A stretch of 64,000 nt of DNA from Tenodera sinensis. Taxonomy: Eukaryota; Arthropoda; Insecta; Mantodea; Mantidae. Numbering within the stretch: position 1 is the stretch's first letter; each line of letters opens with the position of its first letter. The stretch covers positions 211,695,136 through 211,759,135 of the forward strand of contig CM060962.1 of assembly GCA_030765045.1 (NCBI GenBank), in the 5' to 3' direction. Below are positions 1 through 10,042 of the stretch, in pieces. The position numbers and the translations under genes are program-made. The notes beneath the pieces were generated by a model, which had not been told where the DNA came from, did no database searches, and saw nothing but the letters and a program-made list of their open reading frames with translations.

Positions 1-1066
1 CAACTATTGGCCTAATAAATAAAAGGTTTAACATTAGGAAGGATTACTACTAGGTGGTGTTATCATTAGAAAGCAACAACCCACTATTTTGACAACCAGA
101 TAAAGTTTTGTTAGCTCTGTTTTCTTATACAAATAAATGTGACCAAAGTGTTATTTTATATTCTTTCTACAAATGTTTAGTAAACTCACATAGTTTTGTT
201 ATGAAATAAAGTTATATTTTGAGCCTATTTATAATTTAAAATCCTCTGTGAGTAAAATAAGAGGAATGAATGGCTTGATTTTAATGTTTCTCTGGGACAC
301 CAAGATGTTTTTGTCATTACTTACAATTAGGAGAAAAAAACAACAGAAAAATTTGCTCATATGCTCATCCAAAGTCACTTCCTGCATTGTGATAGTTTAC
401 ACATGTGCAATCAGAATTGCCTAAGTAACATTTTAGAAGCATAGTTGAAGACTTTTTCTCTCTTCATTCTTGAATTTGGTAGGTACCCTGAGTAACATTA
501 GGCATATATAATTCCTCATATACTTACTCTTCCTAGAACCTTAATTTTTCTTCTTGTATTAATATGTATTTCAGTAATTCTTCCACTAACTTGTATATTT
601 TAAAACTGTAGTTATATTCTTAAGGACAGCAAAGTGTAACAGGTTTTTATTTGGAAGCTCAGAAAAGGTGACAGAGTGTCATTAACAATCAAAGAGACAA
701 ACATCAAGACAGACATGCTATAAAAGACTCCTCCCACCATAATAAGTAATAACTGAAGGTAGTTCCAAGCAGAAACTGGATACTGGTTTTCAGAAAGCTT
801 CTAAAAGGCTGATGTTTTCAGACAAGTGCTTCACAATGGTGTAATAAGCCATAAAATTATTTGCAAGATAATTTTGCATAAAACCAGGGTGTGTTATAAC
901 AATGGAGGTGATCCTTCTAGAGCTAAAAAGACACTCACACATTCATGTTAAATCCATATTTGCAAGAATGTTTAGCAATTACCGATGATACACTTACAGA
1001 TCAAAATGTTAGCAGAGCAATCTTAAACAACTGTAAGGTATGAAGTAAAGACTGGGGAATAAAATT
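1..1066. other. No recognisable feature
   Basis: AT-rich sequence with frequent stops in all frames. I see no convincing coding similarity, repeat or structured element here. Confidence 0.6.
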
Positions 1067-1201
1067 AATGAAGTGAGGAGAGAAATAAAAGAAGTTAAAA
1101 TTGAAATGCAAAATATGAAGTCAGAAGTCCAACTTCTCAAAAGAAGAGAGAGAGCCTGGAAAAAAGATACTGAACATTCAACTTGGTATTATAAGGGATA
1201 G
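1067..1201 (+). pseudogene. LINE ORF1-like coiled-coil fragment
   Basis: A 44-codon open stretch reads as a charged heptad-like helix, with motifs such as EVRREIKEVKIEMQNMKSEV, ending at a TAG. Such Glu/Lys-rich helices are typical of the region before the enzyme domains in some arthropod non-LTR elements. A reverse-transcriptase palm follows about 200 bp downstream on the same strand, which supports a single decayed LINE. The helix alone is not diagnostic, so the assignment is tentative. Confidence 0.35.
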
Positions 1202-1406
1202 AAGAAAGAAAAAGAATGTGGTCCATCCAGGAAGTGAGAGAGATTTTGGAAGGGAGGCTGGATGTTGTACTGAATAATTGTAAGATAGCTGAGGCATATT
1301 GAGTGGGCAGGAATGAAGGAAGAACAATGATAGTGGCTAGATTTGTAGCCATATTGAAAAGATGGAAGAAATTAAAGAGGACAAATGTATCTAAGAAAGA
1401 GTTCTT

Positions 1407-1566
1407 AGACAGGTTTGTAAATTAAGCCCTATATTGTTTAATTTGTTCCTTGGTAATATTTTGGATTGCTTGAAGACTGTTAATACTCACTTGCCTGCAG
1501 TTAACATGTAGATATTCTGCTTTATACAGATGATCTCGCAGTATGCTCAATTTCAACGACTAGTCT
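1407..1566 (+). pseudogene. Reverse transcriptase palm fragment of a LINE
   Basis: The first frame reads RQVCKLSPILFNLFLGNIL, matching the conserved RQGC.LSP.LFN.. block of non-LTR reverse transcriptases. After a frameshift, DILLYTDDLAVCS follows (YTDD at about 1523-1534). This is the catalytic YxDD box with the usual alanine replaced by threonine. The reading stops near 1570, where SINE sequence begins. The next expected block (GLKVN.DKTK) is found about 1.8 kb downstream at 3,400. The LINE therefore appears split by a block of later insertions. It is frameshifted and dead. Confidence 0.65.
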
Positions 1567-1577
1567 ATAGCTAATAT

Positions 1578-1822
1578 GGCCATGCCGTAGGCAAGTGGTT
1601 AGACCATATGCTTCTCACCAAAGTGGCCTGGTTTTAATCCCAGGCAACTGCATGTGGGATTCGTGGTGGACGAAGCGGCGCTGGGGCGGGTTTCCTCCAG
1701 GTTCTCCGGTTTTCCCCGCCATCTCATTCCACCAGTGCTCCATCTTCATTCCATGTATCATTGTCACTGCCTGCAGTGCCCTAGTAGTAAAAGCAGGCGT
1801 TAAATACTACAAAAAAAAAGCT
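1578..1822 (+). repeat. SINE-A, short-tail variant, diverged copy
   Basis: The 5' part is tRNA-like: an A-box-like GGCAAGTGGTTAG and a B-box-like GGTTTTAATCC. A body shared with the other SINE-A copies follows (GCATGTGGGATTCGTGGTGG, then CTCCGGTTTTCCCCGCCATC). The 3' part is the short module ending AAAAGCAGGCGTTAAATACTAC plus an A-rich tail. It matches the younger copy at 32,628-32,874. I saw no clean TSD. It interrupts the LINE reverse transcriptase that ends just upstream. Confidence 0.75.
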
Positions 1823-1850
1823 ACAAACGATGAGAACAATACTATTTGGC

Positions 1851-2085
1851 CCATCTCTATGGTGTGGGGATAGTGTGTCTGCCTCATATTCAAGAGTTCC
1901 TGAGTTCCAATCTAGTTAGGGTGAGTTATCTGGCTAGGTTTATTCTGTGGTTTTTGCTTATCCTGAGATGAAAAATGTCAGTAAACTTTAAGCTCTATAG
2001 ACTCAGGGCTCGTTTGACCGTATTTCCCTCATTCATTCAACATACCAGGTTAAAGGTAATTGAACTTTCCAAAAAGAAAAAAAAA
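1851..2085 (+). repeat. Second tRNA-headed SINE family (SINE-B), one copy
   Basis: TATGGTGTGGGGATAGTGTG resembles an A box and GAGTTCCAATC about 35 nt later resembles a B box. The body is unrelated to SINE-A and ends in an A-rich tail of AAAAAGAAAAAAAAAAG type. It lies directly behind the SINE-A copy on the same strand. The promoter-like boxes and the tail are seen directly; calling it a SINE family is inference. Confidence 0.5.
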
Positions 2086-2218
2086 AGAAAATACAAACAT
2101 TCTTCAAATTCAACAGCTTAAAATGATATTATTTACCAGAGTATTGTAAGAACATTACTTCTGCAAATAAATATAAAGTAGAAATATTCACAATTTTAAA
2201 ACAAAACCACTTCAATTC

Positions 2219-2729
2219 TTGTTGTTGTTGTTGTTGTTGTTGTTCTTCTTCTTCTTCTTCTTCTTCTTCTTCTTCTTCTTCTTCTTCTTCTCCTTCTCCC
2301 TCTCCCTCTCCCTGTTCTCCTTCTCCTCCTCCTCCTTCTCCTCCTCCTCCTCCTCCTTCTTCTTCTTCTTCTTCTTCTTCTTCTTCTTCTTCTTCTTCTT
2401 CTTCTTCTTCTTCTTCTTCTCCTCTTCCTCTTCTTCTTCTTCTTCTCCTCCTCCTCCTCCTCCTCCTTCTTCTTCTTCTTCTTCTTCTTCTTCTTCTTCT
2501 TCTTCTTCTTCTTCTTCTTCTTCTTCTTCTTCTTCTTCTTCTTCTTCTTCTTCTTCTTCTTCTTCTTCTTCTTCTTCTTCCCCTTCCCATTATTATCATC
2601 ATTGTCGTCATCATCATCATCATTATGTTGATGGTGATCATTATCGTTATCCTTATCATTATCATTATCATTATCACTATTATCATCATCATCACCACCA
2701 CCATCATCATCATCATCATTATACTTCTT
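2219..2729. repeat. Compound trinucleotide microsatellite grown from a SINE tail
   Basis: On the + strand: (GTT)n at 2219-2243, then (CTT)n mixed with (CTC)n to about 2585, then (ATC/ATT)n to about 2720. On the - strand this continues directly from the 3' end of the antisense SINE-A copy at 2730-3097. Other long-variant copies end in short GAA/AAG-rich tails at that point. The long reading frames across it encode only Ser/Phe or Arg/Glu runs and are artefacts. Confidence 0.9.
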
Positions 2730-3097
2730 TATCTGATTACCCTCCCCTTATGTAGGACTTACAACCCCTAGGACAAGCCAGTGTCTAAGGTCACATGCCT
2801 ATTGGGGAGCAGAGGAAGCTATTGATCGGACAGAGTGAAGACCTGGAAGTGGGTAGTCAGCCAAGCACCAGGTACGATAGTTAGGGAGAGGATGATGTGA
2901 AATGCAGGCAAAATAGATGATTTGAAAGGTGATGATGGAGCAATTGGTGGAATTAGTGAGGGAGAAACTGGAGAACCCAGCAAACCTGCCCAGATGCCAC
3001 TTCCTCCACCACGAATTCCACATGGGGCCCCTGGGATCAAATCTGGGCTGCCTAGGTGGTAGGCGAACAGTCTAACCACTTGGCCGTGGTTCCTCCT
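2730..3097 (-). repeat. SINE-A, long-tail variant, antisense
   Basis: Read on the minus strand, the tRNA-like head lies near 3097-3030 (GGCCAAGTGGTTAGACTG, B box GATTTGATCCC). The shared SINE-A body follows, then the long 3' module (CACCTTTCAAATCATC, CCAGGTCTTCACTCTGTCC, ending AGGGGAGGGTAATCAG). Its tail runs into the trinucleotide array. Diverged but full length. Confidence 0.8.
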
Positions 3098-3374
3098 CAG
3101 TTGAATTCCGTGAATGAATATTTAGAATACTGTATGATAAAGCACAACTTTTATGTTTTCTTTTGTTTAATCTGAGTGAAGCTGAAGCTAAAAGTGGACA
3201 ATGGCCTTGGAGCTACTTGAACTAAAAATGATTGTACCTAAATATAGGAGAATTATATCTAAATAGTGTACTTGTTATATTTGTTTATACTCCTTGACAA
3301 TGCTACACCTCCTGTAAAATCACTTGTTGGTTAACACATAAATAAATAAATAAACAAATGAATGAATGAATAAA
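3098..3374 (+). repeat. Probable retroposon 3' end with (AAAT)n tail
   Basis: Non-coding sequence ends TTGGTTAACACATAAATAAATAAATAAACAAATGAATG, a tetranucleotide A-rich tail typical of LINE 3' ends. It sits between the antisense SINE and the resumed LINE coding sequence, so it is probably another insertion into the same LINE. There is no coding evidence; the call rests on the tail and position. Confidence 0.3.
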
Positions 3375-4020
3375 TTAATTAATTTTATGAAGAATGGAGG
3401 ATTAAAGGTGAATTGTGACAAAACCAAAATAATGCTGCTTAAGAAGGTTAGCGAGCTATGTAAGGATAAAATATGGCATATGGGGAACAAAATAGTACAG
3501 GTTGTTATTGAATTTTCCTATTTTGGTCTAAAGTTGAGTAGTAATGGAGGATTGGAGAAACAGAAAAGAAGCACAGTATCAAAGGGGAGAATGGCAATGT
3601 CAGTAATATGAAAATGTTTATACACAATACTAGTAATCAGTATTAAATGGCTTGCATGGCTATATGCTGCTTTGTTTGAGTCATGATGGCTTTATGGAGC
3701 GGGAATTTGCAAAATAGAGGAGATATGGTGTTATATGGGTCAAATTTTAAGGTATATTTTGCAAATAAATTTTAGGAGTTTCTGATAACACAGCAGATGC
3801 AGAAGGAATGTCAAAGTTAGGAAGGGTAGGTGTGAGAGGGTTAATGATAGATCTGATTCAAGAGTTAGCTGATACTGATTTTGTGAAGGTATGCCTGAGG
3901 TATTCAAGAAGAAAATTTGGGTTCAAGAACTAATGCACGTTGGGAAAAATCAGAGAACAGTTGGTTAAAAATGGGTTAGGCGATTTTTGGGTGTAAGGAA
4001 GTGGGTGTAAGAATAGAAGA
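3375..4020 (+). pseudogene. LINE ORF2, thumb and C-terminal remnant
   Basis: FMKNGGLKVNCDKTKIMLL at about 3387-3443 is the block that normally lies ~30-40 residues after the YxDD box. SYFGLKLSSNGG and SKGRMAMSVI follow, as in arthropod non-LTR reverse transcriptases. Further on, after frameshifts, KIREQLVKNGLGDFW (about 3945) matches the C-terminal region seen again in the better copy at 61,027. It is the continuation of the palm fragment at 1407-1566, with ~1.8 kb of later insertions between them. Confidence 0.6.
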
Positions 4021-4035
4021 TGTGGATAGACAAAT

Positions 4036-4175
4036 ATGTGCAGGCATGTTTGCATGCGTGCACATATGTGTGTTTGTGTGCTTGCGTGTGTGTGTATGAG
4101 AGAGAGAGTGAATGAGTATGTGTACATGTGTGTGTGTGTGTGTGCATGTGTGTGTGCGTATGTGTATGTGTATCT
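4036..4175. repeat. (TG)n-rich low-complexity tract
   Basis: Alternating TG/TGTGCG/TGTA sequence. Reading frames across it (Cys-Val or His-Thr runs) are artefacts. Confidence 0.85.
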
Positions 4176-4248
4176 AATGTTCAGGAGTGTAATAATGAAA
4201 CCATTCTTCTTCCAGTTTCCCAATATTTTGGTATTAGATTTTCAAGAG

Positions 4249-4628
4249 GCAGCACTATGGCCAAGTGGTTAGAATATTTGCCTATAACCAAGGTGGCCTT
4301 GGTTCAATCCCAGGGACCCCCATATTGTATTTGTCATGGACAAAGCGGTATCTGAGCAGGTTTTCTCTGGGTTCTCCAGTGTCCCCTGCCACTCATTCCA
4401 CCAACCGCTAAATCATCACCTTTCCAATCATCCATTTCACCTGCATTTCATATCATCCTCTTCCTCACTCTCATACCTGGTGCTGGGCTGACCACTCACT
4501 TCCAGATCTTCACTCTGTCCGGCCATAGGTTCGTCTGCTCCCCAACAGGCGTCTGACTCTAGGCACAGGCTTGTAAGTCCTAGGGGATGTAAGACCTCCA
4601 TACAGGGAGGATAATCAGAAGAAGAAAA
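4249..4628 (+). repeat. SINE-A, long-tail variant, with 13-bp target-site duplication
   Basis: Full-length copy. The tRNA-like head has GGCCAAGTGGTTAG as A box and GGTTCAATCCC as B box. The body is shared with the other copies, and the long 3' module ends GGGAGGATAATCAG plus an AAG-rich tail. AGATTTTCAAGAG occurs exactly at 4236-4248 and again at 4629-4641, a 13-bp TSD proving retroposition. It would be transcribed by RNA polymerase III from the internal boxes and mobilised by a LINE in trans (known for such SINEs; inferred here). Confidence 0.92.
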
Positions 4629-4889
4629 AGATTTTCAAGAGCCATAAGACAGTCATAATTTTTAAGATATTCAATTTCATTTCTTCTTCCTTGCAGCAAA
4701 GTAAACAGTTTGGAGATGTTACTATTCCAATTTTTAAATATGTGTATTCAAACAATCATGACCTATAATAAGTCTGAATTTTGCATTAGAAAATTTTCTT
4801 TATAAATCAGGGACTACTGATGGATCATTCAAAATTTTCTATCATTTTGACTGTTCATTTTGAAGTGTTATGTGTTGGCTTTAATTAGA

Positions 4890-6110
4890 AATAATTTTTT
4901 TATATGATTTGTTTAATTGAGTCTTTTGCTATGAAGTTGATCTTAGTTCCCTTTTTTGCTAAAATATCTGCCATTTCATTTCTATAAACACGTCTATAAT
5001 AGTATTAGGTACCTCTATGTTGTCCATCTATTAATAAGGGGTCTATCTGATTCTATGTTGTTCCATCTGGGGATATCCATGTAGCTTTATGGATATTTTT
5101 ATGTAGGAACATTGTAGTACTTACTAGGTATCATATTTCTTGGTATTGCAAAATGTAATATTCTCAATCTATTATCATTGAAATCTTCATGCAGACTTGG
5201 TTCACTGCTACCTCTTTCCATTCATCTTGTCTACCAATCTTTGCATTGAGGTCTCCCAGAACAATTTTTATATCAGTTTTAGGGCATTTATCATATTCTC
5301 CTTCCAGCATCTCATAGAATGTGTCCTTCTCTTCTATGCTCTTGTCCTATATTGGTACATGTACACATATAAGGCTATAATCTTTTGATTTTCCTTTGAT
5401 TCTTAACTTTCATATTCTCCAATTAAGGGTCTAGAAGTCTATATGACTGGCAGCGCCATGGTCGAGTGGTTAGGGCGTTTACCTACCACCTAGGTAGCCC
5501 TGGTTCGATCCCAGGGACCTGCATGTGGTATTCGTGGTGGACAAAGCGGCATCAGAGTGGGTTTTCTTCAGATTCTCTGGTTTCCCCCACCACTTATTCC
5601 ACCATCTGCTCCAGTATTACCTTACCAATCATTGATTTTGCCCGTATTTCATACCATACTCTTCCTCAGTATCATATCTGGTGCTTAGATGACCACCTGC
5701 TTCCAGGTCTTCACTCTGTATGGTCCATAGGTTCCTGTGCTCCCTGACAGGCATCTGACCCTAGGCACTGGCTTGTAAGTTCTAGTGGGTGTAAGTCCTC
5801 CATAAGGGGAGGGTAATTAGGTAAAGAAAAAACAGAAAAAGAAGAAAAAAAAGAAGTCTATATTACCAGGTGTTTAAATTGCTCACTTACAAAAAGGTGT
5901 GGACCAAATTGATGTATTTTATTATGGCAGCTATAGTAAATATTACCTTCTTTTTTCTCCAATATATCTTTGCCTGTCCATCTTACGTCCTATATGGCCA
6001 ACACATAGATGTGATCCATCAAGTTCTTTAAAGCTCCTCCTCGATACAATGAGAGTACATTCCATGTTCTATGCTACCGCCAGTATAGCCCAAAGGATCA
6101 TCTGACCACA
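4890..6110 (-). pseudogene. RTE-like LINE apurinic endonuclease, antisense, split by a SINE
   Basis: Read on the minus strand. Near 6085-5870 the frame gives WNVLSLYRGGALKNLMDH, DVRWTGKDIL and HQFGPHLFVSEQF, the N-terminal endonuclease block (consensus-like WNVRSLYR, VRW, H.LGTGF). After the SINE at 5445-5851, the frame continues at about 5350-5200 with EKDTFYEMLEGEYDKCPK and DIKIVLGDLNAKIGRQDEW, the catalytic GDFNAKIG motif. Stops and frameshifts are present (for example LAI*DVRW). This is the 5' half of a LINE ORF with no recognisable reverse transcriptase left nearby. The SINE insertion is younger. Confidence 0.75.
5445..5851 (+). repeat. SINE-A, long-tail variant, nested in a LINE, 12-bp TSD
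   Basis: Head GGCAGCGCCATGGTCGAGTGG with B box GGTTCGATCCC, shared body, long module ending AAGGGGAGGGTAATTAGG and an A/AAG-rich tail. AGAAGTCTATAT is duplicated at 5433-5444 and 5852-5863. The surrounding sequence is an antisense LINE endonuclease, so the SINE is younger than that LINE copy. Confidence 0.92.
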
Positions 6111-6251
6111 CAAACACTCCCACCACCTTCAAGGTCATGCAACTCCTATGGGGTGACTTTGAGAAATAGCCATTTGTATTCATTTACCTGCAAAAGTTAG
6201 TTGCATGTTTAGATAACACAAAAGTGTAACTGTAGACATGTCCAGTACTGT

Positions 6252-6323
6252 GACTGTTGATGAATAAATTGAGTCGACTGTTGATGAATAAATTGAGTCG
6301 ACTGTTGATGAATAAATTGAGTC
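6252..6323. repeat. Three perfect tandem copies of a 24-bp unit
   Basis: GACTGTTGATGAATAAATTG plus AGTC is repeated at 6252-6275, 6276-6299 and 6300-6323 without a mismatch. Confidence 0.95.
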
Positions 6324-6980
6324 ACATTTTAAATTTGAAATTTCAAGCTGGCATAATCCCAGCTAACCCCTAAAGCTTATAACGAATTTACAAAGGCCTA
6401 TGGAACAGTTTCTCTCTGTATTAATTGTTGAAGTTACAGGTCAATGAGTGCAAGGGGTCAACCTTCTCAGGACCAAAACACGATTCTGATAAAGGAACTA
6501 TGCACAGGGCATAACTGGGAAATAATCATGGGTCTGCTATTTTTTGAAACAAACTTAAACTGATAATGCTAATGTATGTTCCTTAATTTTGCTGAATAAC
6601 ATTTGAAATAGTTGTATTTGCTTACATTTCAAAATTGTGAGTAGCTTTACTTTTGTGGGTACGTAATCCTCCTTTGTCACTTATGCAGAACCTTAGGGTT
6701 TCAAGAGACACAGTTTAAGAGCGTAGCTTTTCTTGGAGTTATCTGACTGCAAGATGAGTGATCAATTGGAGGGGACAGCTTGCACCTCTATACAATGCAT
6801 ATCTTTTGTGCTTATCACACCAGAAGGAATCCCAGGAAGCTATAGGCCACAAAGATGTGCAGAGGTCATGAGATTAAGGTACTTTATTTATGGGTGTTCT
6901 TTAATTGCTATTGTTCTCAGCATCCCATTCTGCATTGGGCATGAAAAACCATTTAATTTTTCTCAGAGGCTTCTTTATTA
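6324..6980. other. No recognisable feature
   Basis: Short open stretches only. I recognise no protein family or repeat. Confidence 0.5.
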
Positions 6981-7180
6981 GGCTTGAGGTTCTTTTACAT
7001 TCTGTAAATCTACGACAGGGGTCAGCGACTTTAATTCCCTTCCAAAGGAATTCATCCTAAGGAATTTTACAGCTGAGAAAAGTCCATTGCCCTCCGCGGG
7101 ATTTGAACCAGTAACCTTGGGAACCAGACCATGGAGAACAACGAAACAGAATCCCCAGTCAAAAGTCAAACCTTGGCCCA
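6981..7180 (-). repeat. tRNA-headed SINE (SINE-D), antisense
   Basis: On the minus strand, GGTTCCCAAGGTTACTGGTTCAAATCCCGC gives a good B box (GGTTCAAATCC). The body continues with TAAAATTCCTTAGGATGAATTCC and ends GTCGTAGATTTACAGAATGTAAAAGAACC. The last phrase resembles the conserved middle of many invertebrate tRNA SINEs, including the one at 57,098. The A-box side is eroded. Confidence 0.6.
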
Positions 7181-7494
7181 CTTGTTAGAGAATCCAGAAC
7201 ATGCATCACTCAACCAGGGAGGTCTCTAACATCTTGGCACTTGATGACTGGGTTGCACTGGGGGACTACTCAGAGAAGGCTTCCTCTGGTGGAAGAAGCT
7301 CAGGCAGGTCCAAGAGGAACCTTCCAACTGTTTGACATTGGCCGACACACCATAGCCCCTAAGCCTACCTGAAATATGAAAGTGTAAACAAAATGTTAGG
7401 AAATGAAGGGTAGGAACTTGGTTATAGAAGAGAAATTTGCCCAGCATTCATGTAATCAACTAGGGAAAAATATGAAATAGCAATGATTAGTGTT

Positions 7495-7568
7495 TTCCTC
7501 TCCAGTAATTGAACCTAGGACCTCCTAAATGTGGCTCTCACACACTACTGAGTCATCTTGCTCAGTGT
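7495..7568 (-). repeat. Small tRNA-like SINE head fragment
   Basis: On the minus strand GATGACTCAGTAGTGTG resembles an A box and GGTCCTAGGTTCAATTACTGG contains a B-box-like GGTTCAATTAC at the normal distance. There is no body or tail. Probably a SINE remnant. Confidence 0.4.
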
Positions 7569-9800
7569 CTGACTACATAATAGTATATTGCATACTAAGA
7601 ACTGTAAGTGATACTTATCAGATTGAGAATGCATTCTGGGTATAGGAGGTCCACAGGGACAAGTTTTTTCAAACATTCAAGATCTGATAAGTAACTTACA
7701 GTTAGTAGTTAGCCGATTACTTCTTGAAATACTTGAAAAAACCATAAAAATCAATAATAAATCAAAATTGCTTTTCCATATTTTATTGGACATTATGAAA
7801 AATGAATTCTCAATGTAAACAAATGAAAAGCTACATCTAAATTATATTACTAAGCTGTTGGGTGTTAACGTCATTTCCTACTGATACTGTAAGTATTGAT
7901 GACCAGTCCAACTGGTGCCATAAGTATTAATAATCAGATTTAGCCTTGTTGCCATGGTAATTAATAAATGAATTGTAAATTTAGCTTATCCTACCAAATA
8001 TGTGTTAACAATGATTAACTTACATATCAAGTATTGCAAAAACCCTATTTCTGATTTGATATAAGCAAATGGTCTTCCTTCTTTTGCGCCATGGCAAAAG
8101 TTCATAGACATAATCAAGGTTACATAAAGGTGGATTGTTTTAATTGCAAACATTGTTAAGTTTTATTTATGGCATTATTGTAACAAAGATGACAAAAATC
8201 CCTCTGGTTGCTTTTTATCACTTTATTGTCTTCTAAAATGTTACCACAAATACACAGTTTTGGTACTGTCATTAACACAGTCTACATCCTTCTGGGTATC
8301 ACAACTCACAACTGTTCTTTCCATAACCTTGCTCTTTCCTTTCAATGGCTTTCTTCATTTCTCTGTCTCTGATACACTAAACTATGGAGCTACAACCACT
8401 CAGAGCTCGTTGATCTTCTTTCCATGCACTGATATAACTTTCATGGCAACACACACACCCACCATTGGCTCACACTCACTGACACACTGACCCCCTTATG
8501 ACTGTAGCTCTAACTCTAAAACTAAACTCACTCTATTGCTGTCTCGTGTCCTTATACTGGGTGGAAGGGAACTTATTACATTCCTACTAATATGTGCTTC
8601 ATAGAAACATTACAAACCAAAAAGTCTAATGGCATTTTGTTCTTTGATCAGCTGATTTCGAAAAATAAATGGTTTTTGTTCCAAATTGGATCATAATTCC
8701 ACAAGAATGTACGAAGATAATAGTTTGTTTCTTGTAAGATGTGTAGAGTAACTTATTTCTGGCATAGCTTTGGTAGTAATCACACAGGGTTTTGAAATAA
8801 TTAAGCACTTAAAAGAATTGAAGGAAATCTCTGAGCAGCTTTTTCAGAAGTAAGTAGCTCGACAACATTGTATTGAGGTTAGTCAGGGAACTGAACCAGT
8901 TTCTGGATGTAAATAGATTGGTCGCTTGCAGGGTGGTGTAATGTTTTGGGAGCTGACGCTTCTGATTGGCCTACACTTGCACAATAAACCTTGAAGGACA
9001 CAGCATGTTACTTGTTTACGTTCACAAGACACTACGCTGTGGTGGTTGTTTATGTACTGACCTAGTGAAAGTGACACCCACACAATCTGCAGTGTTGCCA
9101 GGTTGTTTTTGACAAAACTAAAATATCTCTGTAGGAAATGGTCAGAGACAAAAACAAGATACAAAATGTGTCACAAATGATAAGGTCCATCACAGTCATG
9201 TACACACAAATAGTTGGGTGAGGCAGCCTGAATCTTCAATGCCTTTCTTTTCGCCAGACCGGCATGTGGTGTGAAGCAGTCTGGCCCCCATCCATCCATT
9301 GTTTTGCACCGAGCCCTGTGTCTCATTATTTTAATGTGGTAGTATTCTTCCTTACACTGGTTTTGATTCAATCAGATTAATTTTATTCCTTGAAGCTATA
9401 TTAATCTCTTACAATATTTCCTAAAAAGATTGATGCTACTCAGAGCTGATTTAGTTATGTCCCATTACATTTGAAGCCCATTAATGTGCTGCAATTCCTA
9501 TTCCTACTTCGTTATATGTCCTTTTTTTTTGTTTTACTGTCCAGGGGAGGTAAACAAAATTATGAATACAGCATCTACCTATTTTTAATACTAATTGCTA
9601 TCATTATTTGAACATTTTTTCCATAATTGGGTTATTATTTGCACTTTAAGAACTTCCAGTTATGTTGGCTATGTAACAAAAATATGTCTAGGTCATTGTG
9701 CATTAAGTATAGGGGAAAGTTATTGAAATTAATCAAACCATCATTTGAGGTTTAAAATGCGAACATAGAGTGCTGAGTAGACCAGCTAGTTATGTACCAG
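7569..9800. other. No recognisable feature
   Basis: Unique-looking AT-rich DNA. A moderately GC-rich patch at 8,880-9,350 has open stretches on the minus strand, but no family, start context or splice pattern that I can support. Confidence 0.45.
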
Positions 9801-10042
9801 GTAGAACCCAAACAGAAACATTCAATGCCATAGCCAGGATTTGAACCACATATATTCCGCTCTATGTGCGGCTACTCTGCCAACTGAGATATGACATTAA
9901 ATTTCCAAACTGACTCACACTCCATAGTTCAAATCCCAGCTATGACACTGACTTTTTCAGTTCTGATTCTAACTTCGAATCTTGCCTACACACGGTTTGT
10001 GTGTGTTAGAACAATAAACTATCATTGATTGACCTTATGAAT
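9801..10042. repeat. SINE-P, old head-to-head inverted copy
   Basis: Left half (9801-9912) is antisense: ATTCAATGCCATAGCCAGGATTTGAACC, i.e. B box GGTTCAAATCC read on the minus strand. Right half (from about 9913) is sense: ATAGTTCAAATCCCAGCTATGACACTGACTTTTTCAGTTCTGATTC, then ACACACGGTTTGTGTGTG. Two opposed copies of the same tRNA-like unit meet at the centre. It belongs to a subfamily that also appears at 62,645. Confidence 0.7.

Noticed and set aside
2129..2755. Arg/Glu-rich and Ser/Phe-rich frames
   Set aside because: Translations of the compound trinucleotide microsatellite.
2219..3110. Target-site duplication around the SINE-A copy at 2,730
   Set aside because: CTTCAATTC on the left and GTTGAATTC on the right are too dissimilar and too AT-rich to accept.
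8883..9371. Possible promoter or first exons on the minus strand
   Set aside because: Slightly higher GC and open frames of 66-93 codons, but no family signature, splice pattern or core promoter I could defend.
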